Shown: positions 8,492 to 15,146, counted from the first letter of the stretch. The stretch: DNA of 16,503 nucleotides from Burkholderiales bacterium (GCA_919902965.1 CAKKSJ010000080.1:1-16503); one strand, 5' to 3'. Notes: a model not told the origin generated them from the letters alone. Translations and numbers: made by a program.

Positions 8492-9126
8492 TTCTTGACC
8501 GGCTTCTTGGCCGCTCGCTTCTGTTTGGTCACTTCTTCATCATCGAGATAGCGGAAGGTCTTGGCGCTGGTGTCCATCGCCAGCACGCTGCCGTCCTTGC
8601 CCGTCGGGGCGATGGCGATATCGTTGAGTGTGACGATGCGCGACAATTGCGCGATGTCGCTCGCAAACTGCCCCATATCGTGGTAGCTGCCCGTGACCCT
8701 GACCGCGACCGGGAGCTCGGCATAGAACTCCTTCATGGTCTCCTGTGGCGCCGGTTTGAACAGTTCGAACTGCAGACCCCGACCCAGACCGGCCTGATTG
8801 ATGTCCACCAGCAACGCGTCCATCTGCGACTTGTTGGGCAACTGCTTCAGCAGCGCGCCGAAAGAGCTGTCGATTTCCCGCAACTGCTGACGGTACAGGT
8901 CGAGGTTGACCGCAAGTTGCTTCTTGTCCTTGTAATCGTTCTTAAGCTTTGCTTCCTGCTCGGCACCCGCCACGAGCTCGTCCATCTGACCCTGCCAGTC
9001 GGCAACATAGCCCGCGGCCACCAGGGCCGCCAGGGTCGCAATCAGCGCGAGCAGCTTGGGCAGGGCGGGCCAGGTCCCCGGATCCTTCGGGTTGAGGTAT
9101 TTGAATTGATCGAGCAGCTTATCCAT
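8488..9126 (-). CDS. pilO: Type IV pilus inner-membrane alignment protein PilO
   Basis: Bitopic inner-membrane protein that pairs with PilN and binds PilP; part of the complex aligning the pilus motor with PilQ. The 212-residue protein has a short cytoplasmic N terminus, one membrane segment (about 23-42), a coiled-coil stretch (about 45-95) and a ferredoxin-like periplasmic domain containing LPNKSQMDALLVDINQAG and the run ELPVAVRVTGSYHDMG, typical of PilO. The C-terminal tail is lysine-rich. It starts nine bases after the pilN stop, with AGGA embedded in that stop (TAGGA) seven bases before the ATG. Its own stop overlaps pilP by four bases. Confidence 0.95.
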   Translation of the reverse strand: MDKLLDQFKYLNPKDPGTWPALPKLLALIATLAALVAAGYVADWQGQMDELVAGAEQEAKLKNDYKDKKQLAVNLDLYRQQLREIDSSFGALLKQLPNKSQMDALLVDINQAGLGRGLQFELFKPAPQETMKEFYAELPVAVRVTGSYHDMGQFASDIAQLSRIVTLNDIAIAPTGKDGSVLAMDTSAKTFRYLDDEEVTKQKRAAKKPVKK

Positions 9127-9135
9127 CGGCCATTC

Positions 9136-9735
9136 CTACTTTTTCGCGCCAGGCGCGGCCTTGCCGCCCTTGCCCTTGGCATCGGCCTCGGTTTGCAGCC
9201 GTTTTATGTCCAGGTTCATGACGAACTCCGACAAGCGCTTATTGTTGACGTTCGCCGCCTTGATCTCGACCAGGCCGGGATTCTCCAGATAAGGTGAAGC
9301 CTCGAGGTTGCGCATCAGCGTCGATACCCGCGCGTTCGATTGTGCGTAACCGGTCAAATTGACCCTGGAGCCGGTCTGCCGTATCGATTTCAGATAGACG
9401 CCGTCCGGCGTTTGCCGCACCAGCTGCTCAAGCAGATACACGGTCTGGGCACGATCTCCCTGCAGGGTTTCGATTACCTGCTTGCGCGACAGCAGCGCCT
9501 GGATTTCCTCCTTCAGCTTTTTGATTTCCGCAATTTCCTTGTCGAGCTTGGTGTTCTCGAGTTTGAGGAAGCGGTTGCGCTCCTCCTGGGTCGAAATACG
9601 TGCGGCGTAGTACCCGTGCACCAGCAGGACGATCGAGGCTGCCAAGCCGGCAACCATTCCCATCAGGATGAAAAACTGCAGATTGTGGGCCTTGCGCCGC
9701 GCTTCGCGCCAGGGCAGCAGGTTTATTCGGATCAT
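9136..9735 (-). CDS. pilN: Type IV pilus inner-membrane protein PilN
   Basis: Bitopic inner-membrane protein whose cytoplasmic N-terminal peptide docks on PilM and whose periplasmic part dimerises with PilO. Seen: the PilM-binding peptide INLLPWREARRK (4-15), one membrane segment (about 20-41), a charged coiled coil (about 48-90) and a periplasmic domain ending in a lysine-rich tail. The start at 9735 gives 199 residues, places the INLLPWR motif at the very N terminus as in the family, and makes an ATGA overlap with the pilM stop. An in-frame extension to 9765 exists but only adds ten residues of pilM shadow. Confidence 0.95.
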   Translation of the reverse strand: MIRINLLPWREARRKAHNLQFFILMGMVAGLAASIVLLVHGYYAARISTQEERNRFLKLENTKLDKEIAEIKKLKEEIQALLSRKQVIETLQGDRAQTVYLLEQLVRQTPDGVYLKSIRQTGSRVNLTGYAQSNARVSTLMRNLEASPYLENPGLVEIKAANVNNKRLSEFVMNLDIKRLQTEADAKGKGGKAAPGAKK

Positions 9736-10805
9736 GAATCGAATCTCCGCATCGCCAGGCCGCAAGCCACCATCAGCGAAGGCGCGTCGGCAAGCAGTTT
9801 CTTCGGCTGGATGCGCGGCGACACCTGCATGCTCGCAAAAGGATTGGCGACTCGCGTATTGACTTGCGAGCGCGATCCGACGATGTCCTCCAAGCCTGGA
9901 ATTACGGCCGAGCCCCCGGTGAGTAAAACATGCTCGATGCTGGTGTACTGGGTGGAAGTGAAGAAAAACTGCATGGCGCGCTGCACCTCGAGCGCCAGAT
10001 TTTCCAGAAACGGGCGCAAGATTTCGGCTTCGTAGGAATCAGGCAGGCCGCCCGTGCGCTTGGCGTTCTCGGCCTCCTCCTGGCTCATGCCGTACTGACG
10101 CATGATGTCCTGGGTGAGTTGACCTCCGCCGAAAGCCTGCTCGCGCGTATATACCGTCTGATCGTTACGCAGCACCGTTACGTTCATGACATTGGCACCG
10201 ATGTCGACCAGGGCGATGTTCTGCTCCCTGCCCTCATCCGGGAACTGTTTTTTGGTCAGGTCAAAAGCGGTCTGCACGGCGTACGATTCCACGTCCATGA
10301 CTAGCGCCTTCAGGCCTGCGGCCTCGGCCACCGCCACACGGTCTTCGACCTTTTCCTTGCGCGAGGCGGCGATCAGCACCTCTACTTCCTCGGGATTGGA
10401 CGGTACCGGACCGATCACCTGATAGTCCAGGTTCACTTCTTCCAGGGCGAAAGGAATGTACTGGTTCGCCTCGGTCTCGACTTGGACGCCTAACTCATCG
10501 TCGCGCAGGCCCGCCGGCGCTACGATTTTCTTGGTGATCACGGCCGCGGTCGGCAGCGCCATGGCTACATTCTTGGTGCGCGTCGCGAGCTTCTTCCAAC
10601 CACGCGAGACCGCGTCCACCACAACCTCGAGATTGGTGATATTGCCATCCACCACCGCGTCTTTGGGCAGCGACTCGATCACGTAACGCTCCACGCGCAG
10701 CACGCCTTTGCCGGCGTCGACGATCTCGACCATCTTCACCGCAGACGAACTGATGTCCATCCCGAAAAGGGGCGGTGCTTTAGGCTTGAATATGTCAAGG
10801 TCCAA
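9732..10805 (-). CDS. pilM: Type IV pilus assembly ATPase-like protein PilM (actin fold)
   Basis: Cytoplasmic actin/FtsA-like protein that binds ATP and the PilN N-terminal peptide at the base of the type IV pilus machine. 357 residues. Seen: the first phosphate-binding strand FGMDISSSAVKMVEI (14-28), the second phosphate motif ALVDIGANVMNVTVL (198-212), and the adenosine motif VLLTGGSAVIPGLEDI (293-308). The start is a TTG with AGGG eight bases upstream. The first ATG in frame (codon 16) would cut into the phosphate-1 strand, so TTG is the only sensible choice. First gene of the pilMNOPQ operon, divergent from mrcA. The TTG start may lower initiation relative to downstream genes (inference). 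Confidence 0.95.
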   Translation of the reverse strand: MDLDIFKPKAPPLFGMDISSSAVKMVEIVDAGKGVLRVERYVIESLPKDAVVDGNITNLEVVVDAVSRGWKKLATRTKNVAMALPTAAVITKKIVAPAGLRDDELGVQVETEANQYIPFALEEVNLDYQVIGPVPSNPEEVEVLIAASRKEKVEDRVAVAEAAGLKALVMDVESYAVQTAFDLTKKQFPDEGREQNIALVDIGANVMNVTVLRNDQTVYTREQAFGGGQLTQDIMRQYGMSQEEAENAKRTGGLPDSYEAEILRPFLENLALEVQRAMQFFFTSTQYTSIEHVLLTGGSAVIPGLEDIVGSRSQVNTRVANPFASMQVSPRIQPKKLLADAPSLMVACGLAMRRFDS

Positions 10806-10861
10806 GTGAAATTCCCTTTGAACTATCCCCGGTTAGGCGCGATACAGATAATTTACGTTAA

Positions 10862-10890
10862 ATGCTAGCAACAAGTCTAGAAGATGTAAA
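10862..10890 (-). promoter_or_regulatory. Candidate proximal promoter of pilMNOPQ
   Basis: Minus strand: TTTACA (10885-10890) and extended -10 TGC-TAGCAT (hexamer 10862-10867), spacer 17 bases. The -35 matches at five of six positions; the -10 matches at four of six but carries TGn. Predicted start is near 10855, about 50 bases before the pilM TTG. Confidence 0.45.
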
Positions 10891-10894
10891 GCAA

Positions 10895-10924
10895 ATAATA
10901 GGGGCAGGGCTAGGCCTGTTGCAA
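10895..10924 (-). promoter_or_regulatory. Candidate distal promoter of pilMNOPQ
   Basis: Minus strand: TTGCAA (10919-10924) and TATTAT (10895-10900) with an 18-base spacer. The -10 matches at five of six positions and the -35 at four. Predicted start is near 10888, giving a leader of about 80 bases. The -35 lies only 34 bases from the -10 of the oppositely directed mrcA promoter candidate. Confidence 0.45.
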
Positions 10925-10958
10925 AAGCCGCCTATGCGCCCCGGTGGCCGGGATACAC

Positions 10959-10964
10959 TATAAT
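10959..10964 (+). promoter_or_regulatory. Candidate -10 element (TATAAT) of mrcA
   Basis: A perfect TATAAT in the 295-base gap between pilM and mrcA. No convincing -35 is found 16-19 bases upstream, where the sequence is GC-rich, so it may depend on an activator or on other contacts. Transcription would begin near 10971 and give a leader of about 130 bases with several GC-rich inverted repeats (for example CCGCGC/GCGCGG at 11056-11070) and a small ORF (11022-11093). Confidence 0.5.
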
Positions 10965-11021
10965 GCCTGCCTCTTGAGGGGCTTCGTCGGCGCGATCCTG
11001 GGGGCGCCCGGAGCTGGCGAC

Positions 11022-11093
11022 ATGCCTCGCCCTCTTTGGAACCCCAAACCTAAACCCGCGCCGGGCGCGGTGAAACCGACTTTTGGCCGCTAA
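11022..11093 (+). CDS. Possible 23-aa proline-rich leader ORF upstream of mrcA
   Basis: Not a recognised gene. ATG at 11022 has GGAG (11010-11013) eight bases upstream, the best ribosome binding site in this leader. It reads MPRPLWNPKPKPAPG and ends KPTFGR before TAA at 11091-11093. Seven of 23 residues are proline and several are basic. The stop is seven bases before the mrcA ATG, which has no clear Shine-Dalgarno of its own, so coupled translation is plausible. A +1 shift at the stop would join it in frame to mrcA and give PBP1a a basic proline-rich cytoplasmic tail. It could also be a chance ORF. No expression evidence is available. Confidence 0.35.
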   Translation: MPRPLWNPKPKPAPGAVKPTFGR

Positions 11094-11100
11094 ATCGTTC

Positions 11101-13434
11101 ATGTGGTTACGCCTTATCAGCTTTCCGCTGCTGCTCCTGGCCGGACTGGGCATCATCGCCGGCGCGCTCCTGGGCCTCATGATCCTGCTCGCCTATCCCA
11201 ATCTGCCTACGCTCGAATCGCTTACTGACTACCGGCCCAAGGTACCGCTGCGAGTCTATAGCGCCGAGGGCCTGCTCATCGGCGAGTTCGGCGAGGAGCG
11301 CCGCGCCATCGTCGCAATCGGTGAAGTCCCCGAGGTCATGAAACAAGCCATTCTGGCGGCGGAAGACGAGCGCTTTTACCAGCATACCGGGGTGGATTAC
11401 CAAGGCGTCATTCGGGCGGCGTATTCCAATCTGAGTTCCGGCGGGAGGCGTCAGGGCGCTTCCACCATCACCATGCAGGTGGCAAGGAATTTCTTCCTGT
11501 CCAAGGAAAAAACGCTCACCCGCAAGCTGTACGAGGCGCTGTTAGCGTTCAAAATCGAGGCGAGTCTGTCCAAGGACGAGATCCTGCAGCTCTATATCAA
11601 TCAGATCTACCTCGGACAGCGCGCCTACGGCTTCGCCGCGGCGGCACAGATATACTATGGCAAGGCGCTGAAAGATATCAATGTGGCCGAGGCGGCGATG
11701 CTCGCGGGCCTGCCCAAGGCGCCTTCGAGCTTCAATCCGGTGGTCAACCCGAAGCGCGCCAGACAACGGCAGTTATACATTCTGCGGCGCATGCACGGGC
11801 TGGGAAACATCAGTGACGTCCAGTTCGCTGAAGCGCAGAAAGCCCCGCTTGCGGTCAAACACCAAACAAACACTTACGCCCTGCGCGCCGAGTATGTAGC
11901 CGAAATGGTCCGGCAGATGCTGTATGAGCGATTTGCCGATGACGTGTACACCAAGGGTTACCGCATCTATACCACCATCACCAAAGCCGATCAGGAGGCA
12001 GCCTACGCGGCCTTGCGCCGCGGCCTGCTCGACTATGACAAACGCCACGGCTATCGCGGCCCTGAAGGTTATATTGAACTAGCTCGGGCGGGTCAGCCGG
12101 ACGAGCAGATCGAGGAGGCGCTGGCGGAAGTACCCGACAGCGACGACATCGTCGCGGCGGTCGTATTGGAAGCGAATACCAAACAGGTAAGCGCGTACCT
12201 GCGCGGGGGGGAGGTCGCAACCATAACGGGTGAGGGCCTGAAATTCGCCCAGAAAATGCTTGACGACAAGGCCGCCCCGAACAAGCGGATCCGGCGCGGT
12301 GCCCTGATCCGCGTGCAACGGGATGAAAAACGCAATTGGCAAATACTGCAGTTGCCTGAGGCCGAGGCTGCGTTAATTGCCATTAGTCCAACCGATGGCC
12401 GGGTTCATGCGCTGGTCGGCGGATTCGACTTTAACCGCAATAAATACAACCACGTAACCCAGGCTTGGCGCCAGCCCGGCTCCAGCTTCAAGCCGTTCAT
12501 CTATTCGGCGGCACTGGAGAAGGGCTTTACTCCGGCCACTATCGTCAATGATGCTCCGCTGGTGGTCGACGCCGCCCAAACCGGCGGACAAACCTGGGAG
12601 CCGCACAACTACGACAACAAGTACGATGGCCCGATACGCATGCGCGTCGGACTGGCGAAATCGAAGAACATGATTTCGATCCGAGTATTGCAGGCGATCG
12701 GTCCGAAGTACGCGCAGGATTACATCACCCGCTTCGGCTTCGACGCGGACAAGCATCCGCCTTACCTCACCATGGCGCTGGGCGCCGGCTCGGTCACAGT
12801 TTGGCAGATGGCGCACGGTTATGCGACCTTCGCCAATGGCGGTTATCGGATAGAACCTTACTTGGTACAGCGCATAGTCGATGATCGCGGCAATGTTCTC
12901 GCTCAGGCCCAGCCCGCGCGCGCGGGCGACGAAAGTCTGCGCGTAATCGACGCGCGCAACGCATTTATCATGGACAGCATGCTGCACGACGTCGTGCGCT
13001 ACGGCACGGCGGCGCGCGCGATGTCGCTCGGACGCAAGGACCTGGCCGGCAAGACCGGCACGACCAACGACCTGGTCGATGCCTGGTTCGCCGGTTATCA
13101 GCCGACTCTGGTGGCAATCACCTGGATCGGCTTCGATCAACCGCGCAAGCTCGGGAATAGCGAAACCGGCTCGGCAGCCGCGCTTCCCATCTGGATGAAT
13201 TACATGAGCAAGGCGCTCAAGGGTGTGGATGAGATGTTCCAGCAGCTTCCGGACGGGGTGGTGAGCGCCAAGGTCGACCCGGACACCGGACGCGCAAGCA
13301 GCGAAGGCAAAATCAGCGAATACTTCTTCCGCGAGTACCTGCCGCCGGTGCAAGAGGTGGTTGCGCCCGAGGGCGTTACGCGCGCCCCTGTGGAATCCAG
13401 GAATCCGTTGCAACAGGGCAGGACAGACAACTGA
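11101..13434 (+). CDS. mrcA: Penicillin-binding protein 1A (bifunctional glycosyltransferase/transpeptidase)
   Basis: Class A PBP in the inner membrane that polymerises lipid II into glycan strands and cross-links the peptides. 777 residues from ATG 11101. Seen: a membrane anchor (about 5-31); GT51 domain (about 55-230) with catalytic Glu88 in EDERFYQHTG and the motif RRQGASTITMQVARNFF; an OB-like insert (about 315-420) usual in PBP1a; and the transpeptidase domain with SxxK nucleophile Ser461 (GSSFKPF), SKN (521-523) and KTGTT (651-655). The ATG was chosen because the protein then starts like other betaproteobacterial PBP1a. A TTG six codons upstream (11083) is possible and has a weak GGTGA nine bases before it. 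No strong Shine-Dalgarno precedes the ATG (see leader ORF). Its place next to pilM on the opposite strand is standard for the group; the gene is often called ponA. Confidence 0.96.
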   Translation: MWLRLISFPLLLLAGLGIIAGALLGLMILLAYPNLPTLESLTDYRPKVPLRVYSAEGLLIGEFGEERRAIVAIGEVPEVMKQAILAAEDERFYQHTGVDYQGVIRAAYSNLSSGGRRQGASTITMQVARNFFLSKEKTLTRKLYEALLAFKIEASLSKDEILQLYINQIYLGQRAYGFAAAAQIYYGKALKDINVAEAAMLAGLPKAPSSFNPVVNPKRARQRQLYILRRMHGLGNISDVQFAEAQKAPLAVKHQTNTYALRAEYVAEMVRQMLYERFADDVYTKGYRIYTTITKADQEAAYAALRRGLLDYDKRHGYRGPEGYIELARAGQPDEQIEEALAEVPDSDDIVAAVVLEANTKQVSAYLRGGEVATITGEGLKFAQKMLDDKAAPNKRIRRGALIRVQRDEKRNWQILQLPEAEAALIAISPTDGRVHALVGGFDFNRNKYNHVTQAWRQPGSSFKPFIYSAALEKGFTPATIVNDAPLVVDAAQTGGQTWEPHNYDNKYDGPIRMRVGLAKSKNMISIRVLQAIGPKYAQDYITRFGFDADKHPPYLTMALGAGSVTVWQMAHGYATFANGGYRIEPYLVQRIVDDRGNVLAQAQPARAGDESLRVIDARNAFIMDSMLHDVVRYGTAARAMSLGRKDLAGKTGTTNDLVDAWFAGYQPTLVAITWIGFDQPRKLGNSETGSAAALPIWMNYMSKALKGVDEMFQQLPDGVVSAKVDPDTGRASSEGKISEYFFREYLPPVQEVVAPEGVTRAPVESRNPLQQGRTDN

Positions 13435-13542
13435 TTGCCGGCAGGCGTGCGGCCCGTGTTGATGAAATTGCATCGGCGTACGCCCGGCCCGACGGACAGA
13501 TCCGGCGTAGTCCATCAAGCGTATCCCGCGCTGCGCTCATGC

Positions 13543-13548
13543 TAAACT
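13543..13548 (+). promoter_or_regulatory. Candidate extended -10 element for lptM (leaderless geometry)
   Basis: TGC at 13540-13542 followed by TAAACT. The hexamer matches the -10 consensus at four of six positions, is helped by the TGn extension, and has no visible -35. The hexamer ends six bases before the lptM ATG at 13555, so transcription would begin at or next to the start codon. The preceding 13435-13542 gap after mrcA shows no gene and no clear terminator. Confidence 0.4.
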
Positions 13549-13554
13549 TAACCC

Positions 13555-13680
13555 ATGCGTTTCATTGTTACCGCCATCCTGCTTTGTGGGCTTCTCCAGG
13601 CCTGCGGGTCCAAGGGCGCGCTTTATCTGCCGCCGGATAAAGGCGGCGAGCAGCAGTCCAATAGCAATAAACAACACTAG
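13555..13680 (+). CDS. lptM: LPS transport assembly lipoprotein LptM (YifL/LppL family)
   Basis: Very small outer-membrane lipoprotein, 41 residues. In E. coli LptM (YifL) assists oxidative assembly of the LPS translocon LptD/LptE. Seen: an N-terminal hydrophobic signal (MRFIVTAILLCGLL), lipobox LQAC with Cys17, then the family signature CGSKGALYLPP (17-27) and a short polar tail. Start ATG 13555 is the only one giving a proper lipoprotein signal. No Shine-Dalgarno precedes it, but an extended -10 does. In most Betaproteobacteria and Pseudomonas this gene is directly followed by lysA; here only a remnant of lysA appears to follow, in the same reading frame right after the TAG stop. Confidence 0.93.
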   Translation: MRFIVTAILLCGLLQACGSKGALYLPPDKGGEQQSNSNKQH

Positions 13681-13803
13681 GCGCCGTATTCGGATTGCGC
13701 ACCGGCTCGGCTGCAGTTCATGTTGGCCGGAGAAAGAACGCATCTGATCCAGGAGCGCGAGCTGCCCGAGGCACTTTTTGCCTTGGAGCGCCTTTTGCGC
13801 TAG
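13681..13803 (+). pseudogene. lysA: Probable 3' remnant of lysA (diaminopimelate decarboxylase)
   Basis: Immediately after the lptM stop, 40 sense codons end at TAG 13801-13803. The last part reads FMLAG, ERTHLIQERE and LPEALFALERLLR. From memory of the family, LysA proteins of Beta- and Gammaproteobacteria end in a pattern like (E)VMVDG(D/E)xxHLIRxREtxxxLFAxExLLP, which this matches closely in spacing and residues, though the usual final Pro is Arg here. Further upstream the match is poor; a one-base shift near 13719 would improve it slightly (RTGSAAV then MLAG, compare RPRAAEVMVDG). All catalytic parts (about 370 codons) are missing, so it cannot be functional. Synteny (lptM-lysA) supports the reading. 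The alternative is a chance short ORF; there is no ribosome binding site. Confidence 0.6.
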
Positions 13804-13806
13804 ATT
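13778..13806 (+). promoter_or_regulatory. Weak candidate promoter for the RND efflux operon
   Basis: TTGCCT (13778-13783) and TAGATT (13801-13806) with a 17-base spacer, each matching consensus at four of six positions. The site overlaps the end of the lysA remnant. The rest of the gap to 13997 holds no gene I can support on the plus strand and no clear regulator operator. A low-confidence call made because the operon needs a promoter somewhere here. Confidence 0.25.
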
Positions 13807-13997
13807 GCGCCATCTTTATCACCGCGCGAACCCGCAGTGCCGCTCGATAGGCAGGCCGCCCACTTCATTCCAGGCATAGCGGAAGCAGTTACGCAGGCAG
13901 CATTTTGCGCACCGATCCATTTGCAGTCGGACCGATCTGCGTCCCCCAACCCGAATTCCTGGTGCTCCAAACCGATCTGGCGCAAGCCGAGGCCACA

Positions 13998-15146
13998 GTG
14001 ACAAAAACGAAACTGCTAATTCTTTACGGAATCGCCGGCGTCGCGACTGTCGCAGGCGCGCTGTTCACCTATACAGGGGTGGAACTTCGCGCGCAGGGTG
14101 CAAAAAAGCCTGCCGAGGATGCCGTCACCGTTCCGGTCACGGTTGCGACGGTCACGCAGCAAACCGTTCCGGTGCGCATCCAGGCAATCGGCAATGTCGA
14201 GGCCTATTCAACGGTGGCGCTAAAGTCGCGCGTGGACGGACAGATCGTCGCGGTCAGTTTCAAGGAGGGCCAGAGGGTAAGGAAAGGCGCGGTTCTGTTC
14301 AAGATTGATTCACGCCCGTTCGAAGCCAGTTTGCGCCAGGCCGAGGCCAACCTGATGCGCGATACGGCGCAACAGGAGCAGACGCGTTCGCAAGAACGGC
14401 GCTATCAGGAATTGCTGCAGAAGAACTTCGTTTCCAAGGAGGCCTATGCGCAGATCCGCACCAACGCGGACACCGCCGCGGCCGTTGCACTTGCCAGCAA
14501 AGCCGCAGTCGAGAACGCCCGGCTGCAGCTCGAATACTGCAGCATACGCTCACCCTTGGACGGCTTTGTCGGCAAGTTCATGTTGCAGATGGGCAACATG
14601 GTCAAGGCCAACGACACCAATTCGCTGGTCGTGATCAACCAAGTACAGCCGATCTATGTGAATTTCGCGGTGCCCGAGCAGCGGCTATTCGAAATCCGCT
14701 CCCATATGGCAAAAAGCCGGCTGCCCGTCGAGGCGCTGCCGCCCAACTCCGACAGGGCAGCGGCAATCGGCACGCTGAGCTTCGTCGACAACGCCGTCGA
14801 TGCGACTACCGGCACGATCAAACTGAAAGCCGCGTTCCCGAACAAGGACAGCGCCCTGTGGCCGGGCCAGTTTGTCAATGTCAACCTCAAACTCTATGAT
14901 CAGAAGGACGCGCTGCTGGTCCCGTCGCAGGCGGTGCAGACCGGGCCCAAGGGCCAATACGTCTATGTCGTCAAGCCGGGCATGACGGCCGAAGTGCGCG
15001 AAATCGAGTTGGACCGGGTGGACGGCGACAACTCCATCATTGCCAAGGGACTGAACAAAGGGGAGGCGGTCGTGGTCAAAGGCCAACTGCGGCTTTCGCC
15101 GGGCGCCAAGGTCAGGATCGCGACGCCGGCGGGCGCGAAGCCGTGA
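13998..15146 (+). CDS. RND efflux periplasmic adaptor (membrane fusion protein), MdtA/AcrA type
   Basis: Links an inner-membrane RND pump to an outer-membrane channel. 382 residues. Seen: an N-terminal hydrophobic segment (about 5-23) with no lipobox, so a signal anchor or signal peptide; the first lipoyl half-motif RVDGQIVAVSFKEGQRVRKG (78-97); an alpha-hairpin (about 105-175); the second half-motif SPLDGFVGKFMLQMGNMVK (185-203); a beta-barrel domain (about 215-300) with FVDNAVDATTGTIKLKAAFPN; and a membrane-proximal domain (about 305-375) with LLVPSQAVQTGPKG. The GTG at 13998 is preferred: GAGG sits five bases upstream and the hydrophobic signal then begins at residue 5. The frame stays open to a TTG at 13905, but that adds residues unlike a signal. 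The stop overlaps the pump gene by four bases. Substrate cannot be told from sequence. Confidence 0.93.
   Translation: MTKTKLLILYGIAGVATVAGALFTYTGVELRAQGAKKPAEDAVTVPVTVATVTQQTVPVRIQAIGNVEAYSTVALKSRVDGQIVAVSFKEGQRVRKGAVLFKIDSRPFEASLRQAEANLMRDTAQQEQTRSQERRYQELLQKNFVSKEAYAQIRTNADTAAAVALASKAAVENARLQLEYCSIRSPLDGFVGKFMLQMGNMVKANDTNSLVVINQVQPIYVNFAVPEQRLFEIRSHMAKSRLPVEALPPNSDRAAAIGTLSFVDNAVDATTGTIKLKAAFPNKDSALWPGQFVNVNLKLYDQKDALLVPSQAVQTGPKGQYVYVVKPGMTAEVREIELDRVDGDNSIIAKGLNKGEAVVVKGQLRLSPGAKVRIATPAGAKP

Noticed and set aside
10965..11080. Structured GC-rich leader of mrcA considered as a separate small RNA (6S, SRP or tmRNA)
   Set aside because: None of the conserved sequences of those RNAs could be recognised, and no intrinsic terminator follows. 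Treated as a 5' leader.
13475..13484. Perfect 10-base palindrome GGCGTACGCC between mrcA and lptM
   Set aside because: Short and GC-rich, expected by chance in this composition, with no second copy seen nearby and no known operator match.
12373..13518. A 381-codon minus-strand open frame opposite mrcA
   Set aside because: Shadow of the transpeptidase domain, whose SxxK, SKN and KTGTT motifs are all present on the plus strand.
13629..13647. GCCGCC/GGCGGC hairpin inside lptM
   Set aside because: It lies within the conserved coding stretch for LPPDKGG and has no T tract; probably a by-product of codon use.
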